Shown: positions 1 to 7,687 of the stretch, in pieces
How positions within the stretch are numbered: the first letter of the stretch is position 1
Layout of the letters: each line of letters opens with the position of its first letter
Assembly: GCA_002281295.1 (NCBI GenBank)
Contig: NCFS01000001.1
Span: forward strand, 1-64,000
From: Halothiobacillus sp. 35-54-62
GTDB lineage: Bacteria; Pseudomonadota; Gammaproteobacteria; Halothiobacillales; Halothiobacillaceae
Direction of reading: 5' to 3'
Length of the DNA: 64,000 nucleotides
Translations under genes and position numbers: made by a program
Notes under the pieces: generated by a model
Told to the model about the DNA's origin: nothing
Seen by the model: the letters and a program-made list of their open reading frames with translations, nothing else
The model's database searches: none

Positions 1-129
1 ACTTCAAGTTCGCGATCGACCTCTTCTAAGCGCTCTTTTTTGACATCAAAGTCAAAGATACCCCCGAAGCGAGGCCGCTCGGGCGGTTAAATCTTTGATT
101 CGGAACATAATCGGATTAACTTCAAGCAT
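1..129 (-). CDS. prfB: Peptide chain release factor 2, 5' end only (programmed frameshift)
   Basis: RF2 recognises UGA and UAA stop codons and triggers peptide release on the ribosome. The ATG is at 129-127. Frame 0 runs 25 codons (MLEVNP...LRGYL) to a TGA at 54-52. Reading continues in the +1 frame as DFDVKKERLEEVDRELE, which matches the RF2 N-terminus just after its frameshift. The rest of the gene lies left of the window. The frame change is the conserved autoregulation of RF2, not a sequencing error. ppnP is divergent on the other side, leaving about 180 bp between the two starts. Confidence 0.9.
51..66 (-). promoter_or_regulatory. prfB: RF2 +1 programmed frameshift site
   Basis: On the minus strand a Shine-Dalgarno-like run of five G (65-61) is followed by TAT and then CTT TGA C (57-51). 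This is the arrangement of the E. coli prfB site, with the same spacing between the G-rich element and the slippery CTT and a C after TGA. When RF2 is scarce, termination at the TGA is slow and the ribosome slips +1. Confidence 0.92.
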
Positions 130-312
130 AACAGCGCCACAAGAAACAAATTTTTAAGGTCGCGTAGTGTAGCGCAAAGCGCCCCAAATTCACGCATTTC
201 AAGCCAACGATGTTACAAAATTATCCTAGGTTTATTGCGGCTTTTGGCTAGAATAGCCCGATATTTTTCAGCCACTTTAACCCTGTTGTTCAAGCCATTT
301 CTGGAGTTAGTT

Positions 313-600
313 ATGTCGATTACCCATAACCGTTTTTTTAATGATACCGTTCAATCGCTGCGCTTTAATCATGGCGAAGCCGGTGCCACCGTAGGCGTGA
401 TGCTGCCCGGCACGCATGTATTCAACCTTAAAGCACCCGAAACCATGACCGTGGTGGCCGGTGAAATGTTTGTGTCGATTAATGATGCACCCGAGTTCAC
501 CGCCCCTGCCGGCACCGTGTTTGAAGCGCCCGCCAACGCTAAACTGCACATGCGCTGCACCATTGATACCGCCTACCTTTGCCAATTTCACGCAGGCTAA
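313..600 (+). CDS. ppnP: Pyrimidine/purine nucleoside phosphorylase (cupin, DUF1255)
   Basis: Phosphorolysis of nucleosides to a free base and ribose-1-phosphate in the cytoplasm (family knowledge, PpnP/YaiE). The 95-residue length matches the family (about 94). The N-terminus MSITHNRFFNDTVQSL and the body GATVGVMLPGTHVFNL...FEVPANAKLH-like region (here FEAPANAKLHM) are typical of this single-domain cupin. ATG 313 is preferred over an upstream in-frame TTG at 235 because GGAG lies just before it and family members begin at MS. It is followed by dacB on the same strand after 86 bp. Confidence 0.9.
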   Translation: MSITHNRFFNDTVQSLRFNHGEAGATVGVMLPGTHVFNLKAPETMTVVAGEMFVSINDAPEFTAPAGTVFEAPANAKLHMRCTIDTAYLCQFHAG

Positions 601-650
601 GCACCCCACGGCTGTTTTGCGCCGGATAGCAGGCCAGCCACCCCCGCCTT

Positions 651-684
651 GTTTTACTGAGCACCCTGTTTTACTGAGCACCCT
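651..684 (+). repeat. 17-bp perfect tandem duplication before dacB
   Basis: GTTTTACTGAGCACCCT occurs at 651-667 and again at 668-684, ending two bases before the dacB ATG. The duplication occupies the place of the ribosome binding site, and no good Shine-Dalgarno sequence is visible there. Confidence 0.95.
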
Positions 685-686
685 TT

Positions 687-2150
687 ATGCCCCGAATTGT
701 TCATCTATTTTCGCGTCTTGTTTTATGGTGTGCGGTACCGTGTTCGCTTGCGCTTGCGGCGCCCGCGCTGTACGCAGCAGAGGCCGCCATCCCCGCCAGC
801 GTGCTGGAAACACTCAAAAAACAAAAACTCAGTATTGATGATCTCGGCATTTGGGTGCAGGCCGTTGATAGCAATAAACCGCTCCTCACCCATCTACCCG
901 ATGATGTGTTTAACCCCGCTTCGGTCATGAAGCTTGTCACCTCAATTGTGGCACTCGATGTGCTCGGCTCAAACTATCAATGGCCCACGCGGGTTTATGC
1001 CGATGCCCTCCCCGTCAATGGGGTCATACACGGCAATCTGTATATTAAGGGCGTAGGCGATCCGTGGTTTCGCAGCGAAGATTTATGGGATTTAGTCCGG
1101 CAAATTCATGATTTAGGCATCCAGCAAATTACCGGCCAGCTCGTGCTCGATAACAGCTATTTTGATCCGGGGCCGGCTGACCCCAGCGAGTTTGATGGCC
1201 ACCCTGAACGCGTCTACAACGCCTTGCCGCAAGCTTTATTGCTCGATAACCGAGCCACCCGCGTGTTAATCGCCCCGCCCGATCAAGCCGGCAAAGGCCC
1301 GATTGTTAAAGCCTGGCCACCCAATCAAAACCTCACCGTAAACAACGACATTAAGCTCAACAAAGGCAATTGCAGCGGCAAAAACAATCAGCCGGCCATT
1401 GCCGTATTAAATTCAGATACCAACACACCCACCCTAAATATCACCGGCACCATCAGCACCGAATGCCAACCGGATCAATATTATTTAGTGGCCGGTAACG
1501 CCAACGATGCCTTTTATTCGGCCTTTGCACACCTGTTTGCGCAGCAAGGCGGCAAAATTGATGGCCGCTGGAGCGAGGGCCTTGTGCCCAAAAGCGCGGT
1601 GTTTCTGGTGCAGCACAATTCTGAAAATTTAACTCAATATTTGTATCTGCAAAATAAATGGTCCAATAACCTCATGGCGCGGCAAATATTTCTGACCATC
1701 GGGGCGGAGCTTGAAGGCGCGCCGGGCACCCTACTTAAATCCAAAATGGCGATTGATGGCTGGCTTAAACGCCAAGGGTTTAACTGGCCGGGCTTTGATA
1801 TTGAAAACGGCTCGGGGCTTTCGCGCAAAGATCGCATCAGCCCGCGCCAAATGGGGCAACTGCTGCGCTACGCCTGGGATAGCCCCACCATGCCGGAGCT
1901 GATGGCATCCCTGCCCATTGCCGGCATCGACGGCACCATGCGCAAACGTATGAAAGGCGAAGCCGCGCGCGGCATGATTCACCTTAAAACGGGCACCCTG
2001 CGCGATGTGCGGGCAGGTGCGGGGTATATTCTCACCGAATCAGGGCGCCGTTATGTGGTCGTAATTTTGCAAAACGAGCCAAATGTACAAAACGGCGGCG
2101 GCTCCCGCGTGCAAGATGCCATTCTCGATTGGCTTTATACCAACGGTTAA
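687..2150 (+). CDS. dacB: D-alanyl-D-alanine carboxypeptidase/endopeptidase (PBP4 type)
   Basis: Periplasmic class C penicillin-binding protein that trims and cleaves peptidoglycan cross-links. A signal peptide covers about residues 1-30 (hydrophobic LVLWCAVPCSLALAAPA, then LYA-AEA). The three active-site motifs are present: SVMK at 79-82, SNN at 326-328 and KTG at 434-436. The insert between the first two motifs is typical of PBP4. The 487-residue length is normal (E. coli DacB 477). The start is ATG 687, right behind a 17-bp tandem repeat, with no clear ribosome binding site. It is convergent with recJ, 25 bp away. Confidence 0.93.
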   Translation: MPRIVHLFSRLVLWCAVPCSLALAAPALYAAEAAIPASVLETLKKQKLSIDDLGIWVQAVDSNKPLLTHLPDDVFNPASVMKLVTSIVALDVLGSNYQWPTRVYADALPVNGVIHGNLYIKGVGDPWFRSEDLWDLVRQIHDLGIQQITGQLVLDNSYFDPGPADPSEFDGHPERVYNALPQALLLDNRATRVLIAPPDQAGKGPIVKAWPPNQNLTVNNDIKLNKGNCSGKNNQPAIAVLNSDTNTPTLNITGTISTECQPDQYYLVAGNANDAFYSAFAHLFAQQGGKIDGRWSEGLVPKSAVFLVQHNSENLTQYLYLQNKWSNNLMARQIFLTIGAELEGAPGTLLKSKMAIDGWLKRQGFNWPGFDIENGSGLSRKDRISPRQMGQLLRYAWDSPTMPELMASLPIAGIDGTMRKRMKGEAARGMIHLKTGTLRDVRAGAGYILTESGRRYVVVILQNEPNVQNGGGSRVQDAILDWLYTNG

Positions 2151-2175
2151 TGCCTACCAAAGCAGCGGGGCGCCT

Positions 2176-3999
2176 TTAATGCGCCGCCGCTTCGGGCATT
2201 GCCGCCCCGCTAATCACCATTAATTGCAGCGTTTCTTGCCCGCGAAAGTGGTTTATGCCGATCCGATAGGCTAAATGCCAGAAACGCCCCGGCGGCAATT
2301 GATCGCCAATGCCAAACCAAATGCCGGCAACCGGCTCGGCAGGCGATGCGGTAGAAGGCTTGCCCTGATGCGCGACAAGAAGGCGCAGCGTGAGCCGCCA
2401 GTGCAGGCCCTCTTTCAGTGGGCTGCGCGCTATCACCTCAAACACATTATCGAAAATCGGTTCGGGGCAATCAGTGCCCCAAGGAACGCTGGCGTGCAGG
2501 GTTTGGCTGAACTGTGGCGTGAGCTCAAGCGCACTTAATTCACCATCAGACCAAATCACCGCCTGATCGGGCAACTTGGGGGCATGCTGAGCCATTGCTT
2601 GGGCAAAAAGTGCTCGAAACTTGGGTAGGTTACGGTATTCAAGGCTTAAGCCTGCGGCCATTGCGTGGCCACCGAAGGCGGACATTAAATCGGGGGCGCG
2701 GGTTGCCATGGCCACCAGCACATCGCGCAGATGAACCCCCGCAATGGATCGCCCCGAGGCTTTAAGCCAAGCTTCCGGCTGGCTTGCATCTTCAGGGGCG
2801 AACACAAACACCGGCCGTTGCCAGCGCTCTTTTAAACGCCCTGCCACAATGCCGATTACGCCCGGATGGAAGGTTTTATCAAATACCACCCAATCCTCGG
2901 GGTGGGCGGGGCGGGGGATATTTAGGTCATTTAAGCCCGGCGATTGCCCGCTTTTTTGCAGGCTGTAGAGCATGTCTTGTTCAATGGCGCGCCGCTCTTG
3001 GTTAATCTCATTGAGCAAAATCGCCAAACGCCGCGCTTCGCTCGGATCATCGGCCAGCAAGCAGGCTACCCCAATACGCATATCCATAAGCCTGCCCGCC
3101 GCATTTAAACGCGGCCCCACCACAAACCCCAAATCTTGGCTTGTGGCATGGCGCGGGTCTTTGCCTGCCACCGCAAACAGGGCAGAAATACCCGGCACGC
3201 AGTGCTGAGCGCGAATCCGCTCAAGGCCTTGCGCCACCAAGCGGCGGTTGTTGTCATCGAGGGCGACCACATCGGCGACGGTACCCACCGCGACTAAATC
3301 CAGCCATTGAGCCAAATTCGGCCTAGGTTGCGAAGGGGTAAACCACCCCCGCGCTGTGAGTTGCTCGCGCACGGCCGCCAGCACATAAAACGCCACGCCC
3401 ACCCCGGCCAAGGCTTTGGAGGCAAATATCGAACCGCTTAAATTAGGGTTAACAATGGCACAGGCCGGCGGCAGTGCCTCACCCGGCAAGTGATGATCGG
3501 TAATGACAACCTGTGCGCCCAGGGCTTGAGCGGCGGCAACGCCGGCAAACGCGCTAATGCCGTTATCGACGGTGATCACTAAATTAGGCGCCGCATCGGC
3601 CTCGGTGAGCCAATCCCGAAGCACGGCGGGCGATAAGCCATATCCATGGCGCGCCCGATCCGGCAGGGTATAGGCCACATGCTGCGCGCCCATCGCCCGC
3701 AAACCCCGCACACACAGGGCGGTGGCGGTGGCGCCATCGGCATCAAAATCACCCACTATTAATATGTGGGCTTGGGCTTGTATGGCTTCTGCGATTGCCG
3801 TTGCCGCCGCGTCAATACCGGGCAATTGGTCGGTTGGCAGTAAATAGTTAAGGCTCGCATCTAATTGCTGGGGCGCGGTAATGCCTCGGTTGACCAAAAT
3901 TGCCGCAAGATTGGGGTTAAACGATGCCATTTCGGCGGGGATAACAGGCACCGCACGCCGGACAATGCGGGCTGGGGCATTTTTGTCAAACGGAGTCAC
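2176..3999 (-). CDS. recJ: Single-stranded-DNA-specific 5'-3' exonuclease RecJ
   Basis: DHH-family nuclease acting in RecF-pathway recombination, base excision and mismatch repair. Metal-binding motifs are visible: GDFDADGATA around 83-92, VDNG around 144, DHH at 168-170, and VGTVADVVAL in the core. The DHHA1 motif GGHAMAAG is near residue 445, followed by the C-terminal OB-type domain. At 607 residues it is slightly longer than E. coli RecJ (577). The start is ATG 3999. It lies 9 bp downstream of the ppx stop, so the two are probably co-transcribed. In many gammaproteobacteria recJ adjoins prfB; here prfB is 2 kb away across ppnP and dacB. Confidence 0.95.
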   Translation of the reverse strand: MTPFDKNAPARIVRRAVPVIPAEMASFNPNLAAILVNRGITAPQQLDASLNYLLPTDQLPGIDAAATAIAEAIQAQAHILIVGDFDADGATATALCVRGLRAMGAQHVAYTLPDRARHGYGLSPAVLRDWLTEADAAPNLVITVDNGISAFAGVAAAQALGAQVVITDHHLPGEALPPACAIVNPNLSGSIFASKALAGVGVAFYVLAAVREQLTARGWFTPSQPRPNLAQWLDLVAVGTVADVVALDDNNRRLVAQGLERIRAQHCVPGISALFAVAGKDPRHATSQDLGFVVGPRLNAAGRLMDMRIGVACLLADDPSEARRLAILLNEINQERRAIEQDMLYSLQKSGQSPGLNDLNIPRPAHPEDWVVFDKTFHPGVIGIVAGRLKERWQRPVFVFAPEDASQPEAWLKASGRSIAGVHLRDVLVAMATRAPDLMSAFGGHAMAAGLSLEYRNLPKFRALFAQAMAQHAPKLPDQAVIWSDGELSALELTPQFSQTLHASVPWGTDCPEPIFDNVFEVIARSPLKEGLHWRLTLRLLVAHQGKPSTASPAEPVAGIWFGIGDQLPPGRFWHLAYRIGINHFRGQETLQLMVISGAAMPEAAAH

Positions 4000-4008
4000 G
4001 GGTGGGTT

Positions 4009-5523
4009 TTAAGAAAAACTTAAGTCGATGGACGCCATCGACAAGTAATCGCGCTCAAGTTCTAAATCCACAACCGTGAGGGGCCGCGCATTGAGCCAGC
4101 CTTTGCTAAAGCTTAAATGCAAGGTGTTGCCCTGCGCCTTCAAACTGAGCTTAGGTGTTTTGGCCTGAGGCGAGCGATCCCGATGCAGTAACACGGCTAA
4201 ACGCAAAATAACCGCCAGCTTGATAATTTGGCCGCGCAAACGCTCATCAATTAACTCAAACCGTTGCGGTTTAAATTTACGCCGATGGGTATGTACAAGG
4301 CTGGCAATAATCGTTTGCGCCGCGCGGGTTAAGCCCGGCATATCCGCATAATTAAGAATGTAGGCGCCATGATGATGAAACCCCGAATGGCTCACCGCCA
4401 AACCAATTTCATGCAGGCGGGCGGCAATTTCAAGCCAATCGGCATAGCGCGGGGCATCAATGGCATCGGGCTGGCAGGCCAGCGACCAATCATCGGCCAC
4501 TTGCGCCAATAACGCGGTGGAGGTTTTAGCAATGCGGGCGGCATGACGAATATCAACCGTAAATAACCGCTGCAAGCGCTGCACCGTGGCAAGACGAATA
4601 TCATCATGATCGCTGCGATCGAGCCAGTCGTAGACCAAGCCTTCACGCAATGCGCCATCACTCACCAGCATGTGATCAATTTTAAGCGCGTCAAATACCG
4701 CCTGCATCGCAATTAAGCCGCCCACAAATACGGGTTTGCGATCATCCGATAAACCCTGGAGCTTGAGCTTTTCAACCGAACCTGCCGCCAAAACAGCGGC
4801 CAAAATGCGCTGCAAACCCGCTGCCGTAATTGTGCCATCACCCCAGCCATTGGCTTTGGCAACATTGGCCAATGAACGCGCCGTGCCGGAACTGCCCTGC
4901 GCCTGCACCCAGCCTGATTTGAGGTACGCCGCCTTATACGGGCTGAGCTCAAGTTCAGCGCGAATTTTGGCATGCTCTAACCTGTCGGCATTAAATACCC
5001 CATCGGCAAAAAAATCCCGCATTAAGGCCACGCAGCCAATGGGCACACTTTCCATTTTGAATGGGCTGATGTCACGGCCCAAAATCAGCTCCGTTGAGCC
5101 GCCCCCAATATCCACCACCAAGCGGGTGCCTTCAATGGGCACTTCACTTTGCGCCACCCCCAAAAAGACTAACCGCGCTTCCTCACGCCCCGCGATAATT
5201 TCAATGGGGTGCCCAATCGCCTTCTCGCCGCGTTTAATAAAGTGCATGCCATTTTTGGCCGCGCGCAGGGTATTGGTGCCCACAATGCGCACACTGCCCC
5301 GGGGCATACCCGCCAAGCGCTGGCCAAAGCGGGTTAGGCAGGCAATGCCGCGCTCCATTGCCTCTTCCGCTAATTTACCATCGGGCTGTAACCCCCCGGC
5401 GAGCCGCACCATTTCTTTCATGCGATCAATAATTTGGATTTGGCCGCCATGAACCCGGGCAATCAACATATGAAAACTATTCGAGCCGAGATCAACGGCC
5501 GCGACAAGCGTATCGTCTTGCAT
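4009..5523 (-). CDS. ppx: Exopolyphosphatase (Ppx/GppA family)
   Basis: Releases orthophosphate processively from the ends of long polyphosphate chains. The N-terminal ASKHA domain carries AAVDLGSNSFHM near residues 8-19 and the phosphate-binding VDIGGGSTELIL near 145. The C-terminal half is the HD-like domain (ARLHEIGLAVSHSGFHHH). With ATG 5523 the product is 504 residues, close to E. coli Ppx (513). An upstream GTG at 5604 would add 27 residues of atypical sequence and is less likely. GppA activity cannot be excluded from sequence alone, but Ppx fits better by length and by the QDDTLVAAVDLGSNSFH start. Confidence 0.9.
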   Translation of the reverse strand: MQDDTLVAAVDLGSNSFHMLIARVHGGQIQIIDRMKEMVRLAGGLQPDGKLAEEAMERGIACLTRFGQRLAGMPRGSVRIVGTNTLRAAKNGMHFIKRGEKAIGHPIEIIAGREEARLVFLGVAQSEVPIEGTRLVVDIGGGSTELILGRDISPFKMESVPIGCVALMRDFFADGVFNADRLEHAKIRAELELSPYKAAYLKSGWVQAQGSSGTARSLANVAKANGWGDGTITAAGLQRILAAVLAAGSVEKLKLQGLSDDRKPVFVGGLIAMQAVFDALKIDHMLVSDGALREGLVYDWLDRSDHDDIRLATVQRLQRLFTVDIRHAARIAKTSTALLAQVADDWSLACQPDAIDAPRYADWLEIAARLHEIGLAVSHSGFHHHGAYILNYADMPGLTRAAQTIIASLVHTHRRKFKPQRFELIDERLRGQIIKLAVILRLAVLLHRDRSPQAKTPKLSLKAQGNTLHLSFSKGWLNARPLTVVDLELERDYLSMASIDLSFS

Positions 5524-5769
5524 GAGTGATATCCGTAACCGATTTTTAAGTTCGTCATTATCGCCATTGCTTTGGGGATAAACAATTTTATAAGCCAAAT
5601 TCACACCAATTAGCCTTCAACCGCGCGCGCCGCCGCCCTATTCACCGAATTGTCACGCGCAGCTGACATGCTCGCAACCCTTCTCATTATGAGGCAAGCG
5701 ATGCGGTTCACCCCACCGTAGGCCAAGCGCATACCTTGGGTGCAACCCCGCTTAGGAGAGTACAACAGC

Positions 5770-7638
5770 ATGGCAAAGCGTCCCCAATCGATCGATATTG
5801 TTCCTCAATTTTTATATACCGACCGCGCGACCACCCCAATAAACGGGGCAACGCCGATGCCTAACCCGCCCGCTCCGGTTTCTTTTTTAGCGGCACAAAT
5901 TGGCGCCTTAGGTGCCGCCGAGCGGATTGATCACTTAATGGCAAGCCAATCCATTGCGATCGCATTTCAGCCGTTTATTGATGTCATGAACCACGACATT
6001 CATGGCTACGAGGCCTTAGCCCGCCCACCCAAAACCACCGGTTTTGCCCATATTGGCGAATTACTTATTATCGCCTCGGCGGCCAATCGGCGGCTCAATC
6101 TTGAGTTTTACTTGGCCATTCAAGCCATTAGCCAATTTACCGCGCTTAAACTCACTGGCCGGCTATTTGTCAATTTATCCCCCGAAGCCTTAGGCCACCC
6201 CGAATTTCGTGTAGAAGCGTTGCTGGATGCCTTGCGTACCCATGCCCTGCCCTATCAACGGTTTGTGATTGAATTAACTGAACAGCACCTCACCGAGCAT
6301 CCGCAAATTTTGCAGCGCAATTTAGATCAATTGCGCCTGCGCGGGGTCACCTTGGCCTTAGATGATTTCGCAGCCGGTTATAACGGCTTGCTGCATTGGC
6401 TGGATCGCCAACCCGATATGGTCAAAATTGATCGCGCGATGCTAAGCGGCATTGATCAGCACCCAAAAAAATATCGATTTGTGCGCTCGGTGGTTCAGCT
6501 GGCTAAAGAATCCGGCGCGCTCGTGGTGGCTGAAGGGGTCGAGCTTGCCTCAGAGGCTCGGGTGCTCGCCGAGCTCGGTGTCGATTTTCTGCAAGGGTAT
6601 CTGTTCGGCCAACCCAGCACGAATCCCCTGCGGGCGGTTACCGATGAAATAATATCGAAACTTGGCCACAACGCGGGTTGCACCCGAACCCAACAATGCC
6701 TGATTCAAAAGCTTATTCAGCCCGCGCCCTGTGTGCAAATCACCGAGCGCCTTGATGCGGTGATGGCGTTGTTTTTGGCCGATGCCCAATTGCGGGCATT
6801 GCCTGTGTTAGATGGCAGCCTACCCGTGGGGATTGCCTGGCGGCATGATTTAATGAACCTGTACGCCAGCCCGTATGGGCGCCCCTTAAATGAGCGCCGT
6901 TCAATTAGTCGGCTCATGGATCGGCATCCGGTCATTGTGGATGAATCCGAATCGCTCACGCTATTAAGCCGCCGATTAAGCGAGCGCGATCATCGAAACT
7001 TTCATGATGTATTTATCATCACCCGGCAACGCGCCTACGCCGGCGTAGGGCAACTAATTGATTTATTGCGCTTATACACCACAGAGCAAGTGCGCCAAGC
7101 GCAACATCTAAACCCCTTGAGCGGCTTGCCGGGCAATGTGCCCCTCAATGAAACGCTGGAAAACTGGCTTGATCAGGGCATGGCTTTTACCTTGGTTTAT
7201 GCTGATTTAGATTATTTCAAGGCAATTAATGATTATTACGGCTATCAACGCGGTGATCGCGCGCTGCTTTTGTTAACGCAAATTTTGAATGATCATATTC
7301 ACCCCGCCCATGATTTTTTAGGCCATGTGGGCGGCGATGATTTTGTGATTTTATTTCAATCATCCGATTGGGCCACGCAATGCGAACACATTATCCAAGC
7401 GTTCGATCAGCAAATCCCCAACCTGTACGATGAAGCCGATCAAGCGCGCGGCTTTATAGAAACCACCGATCGAGAAGGCCAGCCCAAACAGTATCCTTTT
7501 TGCAGCCTCACGCTGGCCGCCTTAACGCGCCCGGCACACCATGCCATTCATAGCCAAACGCTCACCGAGCACATTAGCGCCATTAAGTCTCAGGCCAAAA
7601 AACAACGCGGTAGCGTACTAAAAGCGCAAACGTTATAG
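5770..7638 (+). CDS. EAL - CBS pair - GGDEF c-di-GMP signalling protein
   Basis: The domain order is EAL (about 55-285), two CBS motifs (about 310-440) and GGDEF (about 455-600). The EAL catalytic set is intact: EAL at 81-83, N in FVNLSP, E in IELTE, DDF at 198-200, K in VKID, E in AEGVE and QGY at 275-277, so phosphodiesterase activity is expected. The GGDEF signature reads GGDDF at 521-525 and the inhibitory RxxD is absent (PAHD), so cyclase activity is uncertain; it may instead bind GTP. There is no membrane segment. CBS pairs often sense adenine nucleotides. ATG 5770 is chosen because AGGAG sits 11 bases upstream; a GTG at 5740 is the alternative. It is convergent with a diguanylate cyclase. 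Confidence 0.88.
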   Translation: MAKRPQSIDIVPQFLYTDRATTPINGATPMPNPPAPVSFLAAQIGALGAAERIDHLMASQSIAIAFQPFIDVMNHDIHGYEALARPPKTTGFAHIGELLIIASAANRRLNLEFYLAIQAISQFTALKLTGRLFVNLSPEALGHPEFRVEALLDALRTHALPYQRFVIELTEQHLTEHPQILQRNLDQLRLRGVTLALDDFAAGYNGLLHWLDRQPDMVKIDRAMLSGIDQHPKKYRFVRSVVQLAKESGALVVAEGVELASEARVLAELGVDFLQGYLFGQPSTNPLRAVTDEIISKLGHNAGCTRTQQCLIQKLIQPAPCVQITERLDAVMALFLADAQLRALPVLDGSLPVGIAWRHDLMNLYASPYGRPLNERRSISRLMDRHPVIVDESESLTLLSRRLSERDHRNFHDVFIITRQRAYAGVGQLIDLLRLYTTEQVRQAQHLNPLSGLPGNVPLNETLENWLDQGMAFTLVYADLDYFKAINDYYGYQRGDRALLLLTQILNDHIHPAHDFLGHVGGDDFVILFQSSDWATQCEHIIQAFDQQIPNLYDEADQARGFIETTDREGQPKQYPFCSLTLAALTRPAHHAIHSQTLTEHISAIKSQAKKQRGSVLKAQTL

Positions 7639-7687
7639 CGACAGCTTGGCTTATAAAAACCCAAACCGAGTGGTCGATACGCGGGCA

